Notes: generated by a model not told the origin, from the letters alone. A stretch of 64,000 bases of DNA from UBA3064 sp023258775 (GCA_044355655.1 JBIKXS010000007.1:36837-100836); one strand, 5' to 3'; shown: positions 16,849 to 26,069, numbered from the stretch's first letter. Numbers and translations are program-made.

Positions 16849-17778
16849 ATGACCGAGCAAAGTGAGGCATCGAAGGGCTTGGCTGTTTGGTTCGCACTGT
16901 TGACCGGCGTGGCGGTGGTTTCAACCGCAGCCCTTTTGATACGCTGGGCACTTCAAGCTGGTGCAGCGCCGATGGAGATTGCTGCCGCAAGGCTTTGTCT
17001 TGCAGCGCTTGTGATGTGGCCAATAGCGATCTGGACGATGGGCTTTGCTGCGGTCAAAGCCTTGATCGATCGGGTCGATCGCTCACTCGTTAAGTGGACG
17101 ATGATTTCAGGCGTGTCGCTTGCCGCGCATTTTTCGCTTTGGATCAGTTCGCTGGATTACACAAGTGTGGCCTCGAGCGTTGCCCTTGTAACAACCAATC
17201 CGATTTGGGTGGCACTTGCTGCCTGGCTTTGGCTTGGTGAAAAGCCCCGCCCCAAGGTCTGGATGGCTATCGCTTTATCGATTATTGCAAGTCTCCTCAT
17301 CTCTTGGAAGGATTTGCAAAGTGGCGCAGAGGGTGGTGACCTCGCTAGGAGCTCGGCCTTATGGGGCAACCTGCTCGCATTGCTTGGCGCAATGGCCATG
17401 TCGGGTTATATGCTTGCTGCCAAAGCAGTGCAACAGCACAGGCCCAGCTGGCCATTGTTGCCCTATGTCGCAGCCGTTTATAGCGTCGCGGCACTGGTAT
17501 TGAGTCTTGTTGTCGGCTATGTGACAGGACCCTGGTGGCAGCTTAGCCCTGCGGCCTGGCCCGCGCTTTTGGTACTCGCTCTCGGCCCCCAGGTGATTGG
17601 CCACACCCTAATCAACCACGCCTTGCGCAATCTTTCGCCGACCGTCGTCGCTATTGCAATTCTTGGCGAACCCGTCGGCGCCGCCTTACTTGCCTGGTTC
17701 ATGCTTGGCGAATCGCTTGCGCCAAGCCAGCTTGCTGGATTTGCACTGGTCGTTGTTGCGATTTTGCTTGCTCGGTGA
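16849..17778 (+). CDS. EamA/DMT-family transporter
   Basis: The 309-residue inner-membrane protein contains two EamA repeats of about five spans each (roughly residues 12-140 and 165-308). Proteins of the drug/metabolite transporter superfamily export metabolites such as amino acids, but no substrate can be read from this sequence. It starts 26 bases after dcd on the same strand. Its stop codon lies inside a 19-bp tandem duplication. Confidence 0.88.
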   Translation: MTEQSEASKGLAVWFALLTGVAVVSTAALLIRWALQAGAAPMEIAAARLCLAALVMWPIAIWTMGFAAVKALIDRVDRSLVKWTMISGVSLAAHFSLWISSLDYTSVASSVALVTTNPIWVALAAWLWLGEKPRPKVWMAIALSIIASLLISWKDLQSGAEGGDLARSSALWGNLLALLGAMAMSGYMLAAKAVQQHRPSWPLLPYVAAVYSVAALVLSLVVGYVTGPWWQLSPAAWPALLVLALGPQVIGHTLINHALRNLSPTVVAIAILGEPVGAALLAWFMLGESLAPSQLAGFALVVVAILLAR

Positions 17779-17800
17779 GACTTTGCTTGCTCGGTCAGAC
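17763..17800 (+). repeat. 19-bp tandem pair across the EamA gene stop
   Basis: TTTGCTTGCTCGGTGAGAC is followed by TTTGCTTGCTCGGTCAGAC, differing at one base. The first copy contains the TGA stop of the transporter, and the second lies just beyond it. Confidence 0.85.
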
Positions 17801-17877
17801 CCAAGGATCTTCGCTTGGGCATGAGCCTGTGTTATCGTCAACTTATGTGTAATCAACAACATATAACGGTGTTGAGC

Positions 17878-18009
17878 ATGTCAGCGCAGTCGCCGCAAGC
17901 CGAAGTGGGCTTGCTTGAACACGATCGTTCGGCCCCCTTGAGTGTGTCGAGAGCGTTTGTTTTGCTTTCAGGCGCGGGTGGCCTGCTGCGACTGCGCCGA
18001 GCGCGCTGA
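17878..18009 (+). promoter_or_regulatory. Candidate leuA leader peptide ORF
   Basis: The ORF of 43 codons ends with FVLLSGAGGLLRLRRAR, rich in leucine and arginine. It precedes two hairpins and leuA, the arrangement of a transcription-attenuation leader for leucine biosynthesis. Translation could begin almost at the transcript end if TATAAC at 17862 is the -10 box. No U-rich terminator tract follows the hairpins, so classical attenuation is doubtful. Confidence 0.3.
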
Positions 18010-18025
18010 GCAAATACAACTACCT

Positions 18026-18060
18026 GCGCCAGACTTGGCGCTGAGGCCGACCTTGGTCTC
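18026..18060 (+). promoter_or_regulatory. Two adjacent hairpins in the leuA leader
   Basis: GCGCCA-GACT-TGGCGC (18026-18041) is a perfect six-pair stem. GAGGCC, six bases, GGTCTC (18043-18060) forms a second stem with one G-U pair. GGCGC inside the leader ORF (17971-17975) could compete for the first stem. Confidence 0.35.
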
Positions 18061-18106
18061 CATGCTGAACTAAGACCCAACGCTAGTTATCTTCAGAGAG
18101 ATTCCC

Positions 18107-19648
18107 ATGAGTGATCGTTTAATCATTTTTGATACCACCTTGCGCGACGGTGAGCAAAGTCCTGGCGCATCCATGACGCGAGACGAAAAACTTCGTATTG
18201 CCAAGCAACTCGAACGCCTGAAGGTTGATGTCATTGAGGCGGGATTTGCAGCCTCATCCAATGGCGATTTTGATGCGGTTAGAGCTATTGCCCAGCATGT
18301 AAAGGACTCGGTGGTTTGTTCGCTTGCGAGGGCAAACGACCGAGATATTGCGAGAGCTGCAGAGGCACTTGAGCCAGCACGTGCCAAGCGTATTCACACC
18401 TTTATCGCAACCAGCGCCTTACATATGGAAAAAAAGCTACGCCTTAGTGCTGATCAGGTTTATGAGCAGGCGCGCTTGGCTGTTCGCTTTGCCCGAAAGT
18501 TCACCGATGATGTTGAATTCTCGCCAGAAGACGGCAGCCGGTCTGACCCAGATTTTCTCTGCCGTGTTCTTGAAGCGGTTATTGATGAAGGTGCTCGGAC
18601 GATCAATATTCCCGATACGGTTGGATATGCGGTTCCAGAGCTTTTTGCCGAGATGATTATCGACTTACGTCGTCGGGTGCCTAATTCAGACAAAGCGATT
18701 TGGTCGGTACATTGCCACAATGATTTGGGCATGGCTGTCGCCAATTCCTTAGCAGCGGTAAGGCAGGCGGGCGCTCGCCAAATCGAATGCACCATCAACG
18801 GGCTTGGCGAACGCGCCGGAAATACCTCGCTTGAAGAGGTGGTGATGGCCGTGAAGACGCGTCGTGATTACTTTGACCTGACGCTTGGAATTGACACCAG
18901 TCAAATCGTGCCGGCAAGTAAGCTGGTCTCTGGTATTACCGGTTTTCCGGTCCAACCCAATAAGGCAGTTGTTGGCGCAAACGCATTCGCACATGCCTCA
19001 GGTATCCACCAAGACGGCGTACTCAAGGCGCGAGACACCTATGAAATCATGCGGGCCGAAGATGTAGGCTGGACAACCAACCGTATCGTGCTCGGCAAGC
19101 TGTCGGGTCGAACCGCATTCAAGCAGCGCCTGCAAGAGCTTGGTATTACGATGGAGAGCGATCAGGACGTCAACGCGGCTTTTTTGCGCTTTAAAGAACT
19201 CGCTGATCGAAAAGCGGAAATCCTTGATGAAGATATCCAGGCGCTTGTGTCTGATCAGGCAATGCAAATGGCTTCTGACGATAGTTATCGATTATTGTCT
19301 TTGTCACAATCTTCAAAAATGGGCGGCCGGCCACACGGCGAGGTGGTGATGACTGTGGACGGTCGTGAGGTGCGTAGTGAGGCCGACGGTAATGGCCCGG
19401 TTGATGCGGTATTCAAAGCCATTGAGTCGGAAATTGGTTCTGGCGCAGAGCTTTTGCTTTATTCGGTTAATGCGATAACCACAGGGACCGAAGCGCAGGG
19501 CGAAGTCACCGTGAGGCTTTCTAGAGGGGGGCGAATAGTCAATGGCGTAGGTGCTGACCCTGACATCATTGTTGCCTCGGCGAAAGCCTACATCGGCGCC
19601 TTGAACAAGCTTCAAGCAAAGCAAGAGCGCCTCAATCCCCAGGCTTGA
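18107..19648 (+). CDS. leuA: 2-isopropylmalate synthase
   Basis: LeuA condenses acetyl-CoA with 2-oxoisovalerate, the first committed step of leucine synthesis, and is inhibited by leucine. The 513-residue enzyme has the DRE-TIM signature TTLRDGEQSPG (10-20), the metal-binding HCHND (202-206) and the C-terminal regulatory domain (about 390-505). Length fits the bacterial LeuA type 1 form. It stands alone ahead of rpsO. IlvD, which supplies its substrate pathway, is encoded at 54.8-56.5 kb. Confidence 0.97.
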   Translation: MSDRLIIFDTTLRDGEQSPGASMTRDEKLRIAKQLERLKVDVIEAGFAASSNGDFDAVRAIAQHVKDSVVCSLARANDRDIARAAEALEPARAKRIHTFIATSALHMEKKLRLSADQVYEQARLAVRFARKFTDDVEFSPEDGSRSDPDFLCRVLEAVIDEGARTINIPDTVGYAVPELFAEMIIDLRRRVPNSDKAIWSVHCHNDLGMAVANSLAAVRQAGARQIECTINGLGERAGNTSLEEVVMAVKTRRDYFDLTLGIDTSQIVPASKLVSGITGFPVQPNKAVVGANAFAHASGIHQDGVLKARDTYEIMRAEDVGWTTNRIVLGKLSGRTAFKQRLQELGITMESDQDVNAAFLRFKELADRKAEILDEDIQALVSDQAMQMASDDSYRLLSLSQSSKMGGRPHGEVVMTVDGREVRSEADGNGPVDAVFKAIESEIGSGAELLLYSVNAITTGTEAQGEVTVRLSRGGRIVNGVGADPDIIVASAKAYIGALNKLQAKQERLNPQA

Positions 19649-19767
19649 TCGTGATGGGCTATACTTGCGGGTTCGGCACGTCTTAGCACTCCCAGCTAAG
19701 GCGCAAGTTCAATCAAAGACACCCGCGTTGCGCAATGCGACGCGGTCGACTTTTTTAGGGGAAAAGC

Positions 19768-20037
19768 ATGGCTGTTGCAACAATCGACAAACAAAAAATA
19801 ATGGGCGATTACCAGCGCAAGGCTGGTGATACCGGATCGCCCGAAGTGCAGGTCGCATTACTCACGGCTCGAATCGTCGAATTGACCGAGCACTTCAAGC
19901 AGCATAAAAAGGACTTCCATTCACGGCGCGGTTTGCTCAAGATGGTTAGTCGTCGTCGTAAGCTTTTGGACTACCTCAAGCGAACCAATCTGGCGAGTTA
20001 TCGAGCCCTCATCGAACGACTAGGCTTGCGTAACTAA
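19768..20037 (+). CDS. rpsO: 30S ribosomal protein S15
   Basis: The 89-residue protein is a standard S15, with the signature HKKDFHSRRGLLKMVSRRRK followed by LLDYL. It binds 16S rRNA early in 30S assembly. An AGGGG ribosome site precedes the ATG. A strong terminator follows directly, and pnp comes next, the conserved rpsO-pnp order. Confidence 0.98.
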   Translation: MAVATIDKQKIMGDYQRKAGDTGSPEVQVALLTARIVELTEHFKQHKKDFHSRRGLLKMVSRRRKLLDYLKRTNLASYRALIERLGLRN

Positions 20038-20045
20038 GCCACATT

Positions 20046-20076
20046 AAAACCCGCAAGCCAACTTGCGGGTTTTTTG
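20046..20076 (+). terminator. Rho-independent terminator after rpsO
   Basis: AAAACCCGCAAG, loop CCAA, CTTGCGGGTTTT forms a perfect 12-pair stem followed by further Ts. Read-through or a separate promoter would be needed for pnp. Confidence 0.92.
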
Positions 20077-20135
20077 TTGTCTGGCGAACCGCGCCGCCTG
20101 AGGACTCGCGCGGGCACTTATGAGGATGTTAAAAC

Positions 20136-22280
20136 GTGTTTGAAATTGCAAAGAAAACATTTCAGTACGGTTCAAATACCGTAACGATTGAAACTGGTGA
20201 AATCGCTCGCCAGGCAGGTGGTGCCGTCATGGTTAATGTTGACGATACAGTGGTCTTGGCAACCGTCGTCGGGGCAAAAAATGCCAAACCCGGCCAGGAC
20301 TTTTTCCCTTTAACGGTTGATTATGTTGAGAAGTTCTATGCAGCAGGCCGTATTCCTGGCGGTTTTTTTAAACGTGAAGGTCGCCCTTCGGAGCGCGAGA
20401 CCTTAATTTCCCGTTTGATTGATCGGCCTATTCGGCCTTTGTTTCCTGATGGTTTTTATAATGAAGTGCAGGTTGTCATCACCTTGATGTCGAGCAATCC
20501 CGAGGTGGATTCCGATATCCCTGCCATGATCGGCGCCTCGGCAGCACTGGCCATTTCAGGAATCCCATTTCATGGCCCGTTAGGCGCGGCCCGTGTGGGT
20601 TATATCGATGGGCAGTTCGTGCTAAACCCTGCAGTCTCGAAGATGCCTTCCTCAAAGCTCGACTTGGTCGTGGCCGGCACTGAGGCTGCAGTACTAATGG
20701 TTGAATCAGAAGCGCATGAACTATCCGAGGAAGTGATGCTCGGCGCTGTGGTGTTCGGGCACGATCAAATGCAAACCGTCATCAATGCGATTCACGAGTT
20801 GGTTGAGGCAGGCGGCAAAGCCGAATGGGAATGGCAGGCTGCACCTCGCAATGAGGCTTTGATCGAAAAGATCAATCAGCTCGCTGATGCTGACATGCGT
20901 GCAGCCTATCGTCTTCGAGACAAGCAAGCGCGGACAGCCCAGGTATCGGCCGTAGAGAAGGCTGTTGCCAGAGCGCTTGCCGATGAGGCGGCAAGTCAGG
21001 GTCTGTCAGCACCCGACAGCACCGAAGTGGGCAATTTGCTTTTTGAATTGCAATCGCGAATCGTGCGCTCACAAATTTTATCGGGTGAGCCTCGGATTGA
21101 TGGTCGCGACACAAGAACCGTCCGGCCGATCGCAATTCGCACCGGTGTTTTGCCGCGTGCGCATGGCTCGGCGCTCTTCACACGCGGTGAAACCCAAGCC
21201 CTTGTTGTTGCCACGCTTGGCACTAATCGCGATGAGCAGGTAATCGATGCGATCAATGGTGAATATCGCGAACGTTTTATGCTTCATTACAATATGCCGC
21301 CATACGCAACCGGTGAGACCGGACGCGTTGGTAGCCCCAAAAGGCGTGAAATCGGTCATGGCCGTCTTGCTAAACGGGCGCTTGTGCCGCTATTACCCGA
21401 GGTAGCAAGTTTTGGTTATTCGATTCGCGTCGTATCTGAAATCACCGAATCGAATGGTTCTTCGTCAATGGCCTCAGTCTGTGGTGGCTGTTTAGCGATG
21501 ATGGATGCGGGCGTGCCCATCAAGGCCCATGTGGCGGGTATTGCTATGGGTTTGATCAAGGAAGGATCTCGGTTTGCCGTGCTTTCCGACATTCTCGGTG
21601 ATGAGGATCACCTTGGTGATATGGACTTCAAGGTTGCGGGCACTGAGCAAGGTGTGACCGCTTTACAAATGGATATAAAAATCCAGGGTATTACCAAAGA
21701 AATCATGCAGGTTGCGCTTGCGCAGGCAAAAGAAGGCCGATTACACATCTTGGGCAAAATGCGTGATGCAGTGACCGGCGCTCGTACTGAGCTTTCCGAT
21801 TTCGCACCGCGCATGTACAACATGAAAATCAATCCCGAGCGTATTCGCGATGTAATCGGCAAAGGCGGTGCAACCATTCGCCAGATCACCGAGGAAACTG
21901 GTACGCAAATCGATATTCAGGATGACGGTTCGATCACGATCGCTGCCGTGGACGCTCAGGCCGCCAGAAAGGCCCAGCAAATGATCGAGAATCTGACCGC
22001 CGAAGTAGAAGTTGGCAAGATTTACGAGGGGCCGGTGCTTCGCATCCTAGATTTCGGTGCAATCGTTCAAGTCATGCCTGGACGTGATGGTCTTTTGCAT
22101 GTTTCCCAAATTGCTCAGGAGCGTGTTAATAACGTGGGCGATTATGTGAAAGAAGGGCAGCTCGTTCGTGTCAAGGTCATCGAGGCAGACGATAAGGGAC
22201 GCCTTCGTTTGTCGATGAAAGCCGCTGCTGCCGACGATGCATCGCAGAGCGCACCGCCAAGCGACGTAACGCCCGCCTAA
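20136..22280 (+). CDS. pnp: Polynucleotide phosphorylase
   Basis: PNPase is the 3'-5' phosphorolytic exoribonuclease of the RNA degradosome. The 714-residue product has two RNase PH domains separated by the all-alpha linker, a KH domain from about 564 (RIRDVIGKGGATIRQITEE) and an S1 domain from about 626 (GKIYEGPVLRILDFGAIV). The start is GTG, as is common for this gene, with an upstream GAGGA. Length and domain order are normal. It precedes an enoyl-CoA hydratase by 15 bases. Confidence 0.97.
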   Translation: MFEIAKKTFQYGSNTVTIETGEIARQAGGAVMVNVDDTVVLATVVGAKNAKPGQDFFPLTVDYVEKFYAAGRIPGGFFKREGRPSERETLISRLIDRPIRPLFPDGFYNEVQVVITLMSSNPEVDSDIPAMIGASAALAISGIPFHGPLGAARVGYIDGQFVLNPAVSKMPSSKLDLVVAGTEAAVLMVESEAHELSEEVMLGAVVFGHDQMQTVINAIHELVEAGGKAEWEWQAAPRNEALIEKINQLADADMRAAYRLRDKQARTAQVSAVEKAVARALADEAASQGLSAPDSTEVGNLLFELQSRIVRSQILSGEPRIDGRDTRTVRPIAIRTGVLPRAHGSALFTRGETQALVVATLGTNRDEQVIDAINGEYRERFMLHYNMPPYATGETGRVGSPKRREIGHGRLAKRALVPLLPEVASFGYSIRVVSEITESNGSSSMASVCGGCLAMMDAGVPIKAHVAGIAMGLIKEGSRFAVLSDILGDEDHLGDMDFKVAGTEQGVTALQMDIKIQGITKEIMQVALAQAKEGRLHILGKMRDAVTGARTELSDFAPRMYNMKINPERIRDVIGKGGATIRQITEETGTQIDIQDDGSITIAAVDAQAARKAQQMIENLTAEVEVGKIYEGPVLRILDFGAIVQVMPGRDGLLHVSQIAQERVNNVGDYVKEGQLVRVKVIEADDKGRLRLSMKAAAADDASQSAPPSDVTPA

Positions 22281-22295
22281 GCTAAGGTTTGTTCG

Positions 22296-23081
22296 ATGGT
22301 TGCTTCCTTAAAGCTTCGTGAAGAGGGCCCGATTGCGTGGATGACATTTTCAAATTTAGAACGTCATAACGCGGTCAGCTATGAAATGTGGTGCGAGGTT
22401 CCTCAAGCCATCGCTCAATTTGATGCCAGTCCTGAAATCCGAGCCATCGTCTTGACGGGTGATGGCGAAAAAGCCTTTGTCTCAGGTGCTGACATTTCAG
22501 AGTTTGAGAAAAGGCGTGGGAGCTTAGATGCTTCGACGGTTTATAACGAAGCGGTCGATGCAGCCTATGCTGCGGTTCTCGCTGCAAAAAAGCCGACGCT
22601 TGCAAGGATTCGAGGGATCTGCATGGGAGGCGGTCTTTATCTGGCCGCTTCGTGCGACTTGCGAATTTGTAACGATAAGGCGCGTTTTGCAATGCCTGCA
22701 GCGAAGTTAGGTCTTGGGATTCGTTATGAAAGCATACGAAGGCTAATGGAAGTCTTGCCGGCCGCACATGCAGCCGATATTGTTTTTACCGGTCGCGGTT
22801 TTGATGGCCAAGAGGCGCTTCGCCTCGGATTCGTTAATCGATCAGTCTCAGACGAAGACCTCGATGACATCGTTAATCAATATTTGGAATGGTTAGGTCA
22901 AGCCGCACCGCTTACGGTGAAGGCTGCAAAGGCCGCGATGCGTGCATGGTCAGCAGGTGAGGCCGACGATGGTATTGCGGCGGTTCGTGACATGACCGAT
23001 CGCTGTTTTGCGAGCGCTGATTATCAGGAAGGACGCAAGGCTTTCGCTGAAAAGAGAAAGCCGCAGTTTCGAGGAGCGTAA
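22296..23081 (+). CDS. Enoyl-CoA hydratase/isomerase family protein
   Basis: A 261-residue crotonase-fold protein. The two oxyanion-hole segments are visible: FVSGADISEF (about 62-71) and RGICMGGGLYLAASCDL (about 106-122). Crotonases hydrate or isomerise enoyl-CoA esters, and the substrate is not determinable. It lies in a likely pnp-downstream transcription unit with the quinone oxidoreductase, which starts 3 bases after it. No insertion is present, unlike in the hydratase at 38 kb. Confidence 0.9.
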   Translation: MVASLKLREEGPIAWMTFSNLERHNAVSYEMWCEVPQAIAQFDASPEIRAIVLTGDGEKAFVSGADISEFEKRRGSLDASTVYNEAVDAAYAAVLAAKKPTLARIRGICMGGGLYLAASCDLRICNDKARFAMPAAKLGLGIRYESIRRLMEVLPAAHAADIVFTGRGFDGQEALRLGFVNRSVSDEDLDDIVNQYLEWLGQAAPLTVKAAKAAMRAWSAGEADDGIAAVRDMTDRCFASADYQEGRKAFAEKRKPQFRGA

Positions 23082-23084
23082 TAC

Positions 23085-24074
23085 ATGAACGCATGGATGC
23101 TTGATCCGGTTGCACAGACCCTGAGGCTAGCCGAGAAAACAATGCCGGAACCAGGTCCGCAACAGGTCTTGGTCAAAGTTAAGGCCGCATCATTAAATCG
23201 GGGCGAATTCCTTGTTGGCATGGGTATCGGTGGTGCGGGTAGCGCATCAAAGCCCTCGGGTATGGAAGCAGCCGGCGAGGTGGTTGCCTTAGGTGCCCAG
23301 GCCGCTCAGCATGCAAGCTGCCCTATTGCCTTGGGTGATCGCGTCATGGGACGTGCGCCCGGTGGTTTTGCAGAGTATGCCCTGATTGATGCGCAAGATG
23401 TCTTGGCTGTTCCCTCGTCGATGAGCTGGATCGATGCTGCCTGTGTGCCTATTGCCTACCTGGTCGCCTATGACATGGTCGTTGCTGGCGGGGGACTACA
23501 GAACGGTCAAAGCTGTCTTATCACCGGAGCAAGTTCAGGGGTTGGTGTGGCCTCGATGCAAATTGCGCAGGCGATTGGTGCACGAGTCATCGGAACGTCA
23601 AGCTCGCAACAAAAACTGGATCGATTAAAAAGTCTTGGTCTTGATGATGCTTTGTTGAGTCGCGGACCCGACTTTGTTCAGACAGTGCTTGAACGTAGTG
23701 CCGGCAAGGGCGTTCAACTTGCGATCAATAATGTGGGTGGTTCTGTGTTCGAGGCCTGTTTGCAGGCGCTTGCTTACCAGGGAAGACTCGCCCTTGTAGG
23801 TTTTGTCGATGGTGTGAAACAGGCGTCAATTGATTTGGACCGAGTCCACGCTCAACGCCTGAAGATTTTCGGCGTGAGCAATAAGTTGCGTCATGCCGAT
23901 CAGCGTGCCGAAACTGTTCGAGGTTTTGCCAAAGACATGTTGCCCTTTTTTGTATCGGGTAAGCTCAAGCCTGTTATTGAACAGGTTTTTGATTTTGACG
24001 ATTTACCCAAGGCGCAACAGGCAATGCAAACGAATGCCCATCTCGGGAAACTTGTCCTCAAGGTCGCAAGCTGA
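23085..24074 (+). CDS. NADPH:quinone oxidoreductase-like MDR protein
   Basis: The 329-residue protein belongs to the zinc-free medium-chain dehydrogenase/reductase branch related to quinone oxidoreductase (Qor). The nucleotide-binding segment ITGASSGVGVASMQIAQAIGA lies near 145-165. Neither the zinc-ligand cysteines of alcohol dehydrogenases nor the structural zinc loop are seen. A Qor-like gene after pnp is common in Burkholderiales. The natural substrate is unknown. It converges with the Nudix/metallo-beta-lactamase gene. Confidence 0.88.
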   Translation: MNAWMLDPVAQTLRLAEKTMPEPGPQQVLVKVKAASLNRGEFLVGMGIGGAGSASKPSGMEAAGEVVALGAQAAQHASCPIALGDRVMGRAPGGFAEYALIDAQDVLAVPSSMSWIDAACVPIAYLVAYDMVVAGGGLQNGQSCLITGASSGVGVASMQIAQAIGARVIGTSSSQQKLDRLKSLGLDDALLSRGPDFVQTVLERSAGKGVQLAINNVGGSVFEACLQALAYQGRLALVGFVDGVKQASIDLDRVHAQRLKIFGVSNKLRHADQRAETVRGFAKDMLPFFVSGKLKPVIEQVFDFDDLPKAQQAMQTNAHLGKLVLKVAS

Positions 24075-24123
24075 CGTACTATTTGCTGATTGCTGTCGGA
24101 TTAGCGATGGCAACCCAAGCAGC

Positions 24124-25887
24124 CTAATTTGCCTCAAGTGACCACGCTTTTCCATCGGTGAATACCCTGCCGTCTTGTTTGAGCTTAAGCAAATGCGCAA
24201 ACAGTGAACGTGCAGCTAGTCCATGCAGACTCGCAGCCACATCTTGGTAAGCACCGGGTACGATTTCCTCAACCGAAAATCCGCCGCTGCCCGCACGTCC
24301 TGGGTCATGATCGCATAGCCGTTTGAGCGATTCAAAGACCTTGTGTTCACGCAATAACCTGTGTCTGATTAGCTTACGGATTTCTTGCGCAGGATTTCCC
24401 AAGACGTAGCCATGCGCAGGTAAGATGTACTTTAAATCCATACGTTCTAAACGTTCAAGCGATGCAATATATGCAAACATATCGCCATCCGGTGGGTTGA
24501 TAACCACCGTCGAACCATTCATAACATGGTCGCCTGATAACAATATGCCGTCTTCTTCAAGCAAAAAGCATAAGTGATTCGAGGCATGTCCAGGGGTGTG
24601 AATCGCTCGAAGATGGACATCTTCGCAGATGTGTATGCGATCTCCATCTTCGAGCGTCTGATCTGGACTAAATGCTTGATCAGATGCAATTGCCGGGCCA
24701 GAGGCTCTGCCGAGAATCGGAACCCGAATACCCAGCGATTGCTCAATGGATGACTGCAAGAGCAATGCTGCTGGCGAATGATCCATGTGAGAGTGAGTGC
24801 AGAGAATGCGGGTGATTTTATCCTTGGTAAAAGCGCGTAGCCTTTCAACATGTTCGGACATGGCGGGGCCAGGATCAACAAGCGTCCAATTACCTTCTTT
24901 GCCGAGGAGATAAGTATTTGTGCCTGGACCTGTCATTCGACCGGGGTTTGGCGCGGTATAACGATATAAGTAGCGCAGTAAAGCCACTGGCTTGTCGTGC
25001 TGCCAATCTAGCTTATGTAGCAGTTGGCCATCAGGGTTTACGAGTTCGAGTTCAGCGAACTGCATATCATCTTCGGTATAACGTTCTTCTTTCCCTTGCA
25101 TGAAACCACCTCGAGGGCAACTTCTCCATAGCTTACCCTGCGTGAACAATCGCTCCGATTCCGATAGCGCATCATCAACGCACTCGAAATGGCTTAGCTG
25201 TTGCAAGGTGCGAATGGTTGGAAAGATCATGTAAAAAAGCCCCTCGCTATGGCGTTTGAGCGCTTCGGCAGGATGTACCCAACAGGGTTCAAATTGCTCA
25301 CCCTCATCTGCAACCGGATCTTGTCCGTGAGGTGCTCTTGCAAGCAGGAAGCGAACATCAAAGCGTTTGGGCAAATCACGATCGGTTGTCCAGTGGGAGA
25401 AGCTGAAAACAGCATCGATTGCGGCAACGAGCCCTCGGGCGCGAAGCGCTTGCGCAAAGCCTTCAGCTGGATGCCTGGCAAGGCCTTCGATTGCGCCGGC
25501 TACCGCATCGATAGGGCGTGCAAGCAATAAGTGGACTTCCTCCCATGATTCACGAAGAGCGGCCTGAGCATAAATCCGATGCAGTTGCATTTGCTCGTTC
25601 TCTGAAAAACTCTGCCAGTCAGCGAGTCGATTAGGGCTAAGAAGGCTTGGATCTAAGTCGAGCGCTAGGGCATCTGCCCGGTCCACTACCCCTCCAGGAA
25701 ACACAAAGGCTCCGGGTGCAAAACTCGCCTGTGTCGAACGCCTTGTCATAAGGACTTCGAGTCCTGCCTCGCCATCTCGCAAAAGTAGAACGGTCGCCGC
25801 AGGCTTTGGCGCAACTGGCTCTCGCCATGGCAGTAAATGCTGCTGGGGTCGAACGCCTGCGCGCTTGTTATTGGCTTGTTCCATCAA
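24124..25887 (-). CDS. Nudix hydrolase fused to metallo-beta-lactamase-fold hydrolase
   Basis: The 587-residue protein has two domains. Residues about 30-270 resemble the NUDT19-like Nudix group: the Nudix box is split, with FPGG at 63-66 and RESWEE at 112-117. Residues about 300-587 are a metallo-beta-lactamase hydrolase of the LACTB2 type, with the zinc motif HSHMDH at 365-370, a later HTPGHASNH and a C-terminal winged-helix-like tail. NUDT19-type enzymes act on CoA and acyl-CoA, so a role in CoA turnover next to beta-oxidation genes is plausible but is inference. Confidence 0.88.
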   Translation of the reverse strand: MMEQANNKRAGVRPQQHLLPWREPVAPKPAATVLLLRDGEAGLEVLMTRRSTQASFAPGAFVFPGGVVDRADALALDLDPSLLSPNRLADWQSFSENEQMQLHRIYAQAALRESWEEVHLLLARPIDAVAGAIEGLARHPAEGFAQALRARGLVAAIDAVFSFSHWTTDRDLPKRFDVRFLLARAPHGQDPVADEGEQFEPCWVHPAEALKRHSEGLFYMIFPTIRTLQQLSHFECVDDALSESERLFTQGKLWRSCPRGGFMQGKEERYTEDDMQFAELELVNPDGQLLHKLDWQHDKPVALLRYLYRYTAPNPGRMTGPGTNTYLLGKEGNWTLVDPGPAMSEHVERLRAFTKDKITRILCTHSHMDHSPAALLLQSSIEQSLGIRVPILGRASGPAIASDQAFSPDQTLEDGDRIHICEDVHLRAIHTPGHASNHLCFLLEEDGILLSGDHVMNGSTVVINPPDGDMFAYIASLERLERMDLKYILPAHGYVLGNPAQEIRKLIRHRLLREHKVFESLKRLCDHDPGRAGSGGFSVEEIVPGAYQDVAASLHGLAARSLFAHLLKLKQDGRVFTDGKAWSLEAN

Positions 25888-25930
25888 TCTATCCCCTCTC
25901 GTTCAAACGCCGTTTTGCTCTGGCGCACTT

Positions 25931-26010
25931 AATGCTGCGGCTCCAACGCTGCGGATGTTCCAATGCTGCGGATGTTCCAATGCTGCGGATGCTCCAACGC
26001 TGCAAGTGCC
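25931..26010. repeat. 17-bp minisatellite upstream of the Nudix/MBL gene
   Basis: Three full units of AATGCTGCGGATGTTCC type (25945, 25962 and 25979) are flanked by a 14-base partial unit and a degenerate 15-base unit. The array fills most of the 182-base spacer between two minus-strand genes, so it would sit in the 5' region of the Nudix/MBL transcript. Confidence 0.9.
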
Positions 26011-26069
26011 TTAGCGAGCCTATATTGACTTAGGATATCGGTTATCCTGGCTTGCAAATGCCACTGGAC

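Larger units (their letters stand above)
17779..18106. other. Spacer between EamA gene and leuA
   Basis: The stretch of 328 bases holds the second copy of the 19-bp repeat, a possible -10 hexamer TATAAC (17862-17867), a 43-codon candidate leader ORF and two small hairpins before leuA. It contains no other recognisable gene. Confidence 0.6.

Noticed and set aside
25931..26010. Array of similar short units suggesting a CRISPR
   Set aside because: Units are contiguous with no unique spacers and no cas genes nearby; the same holds for the other arrays.
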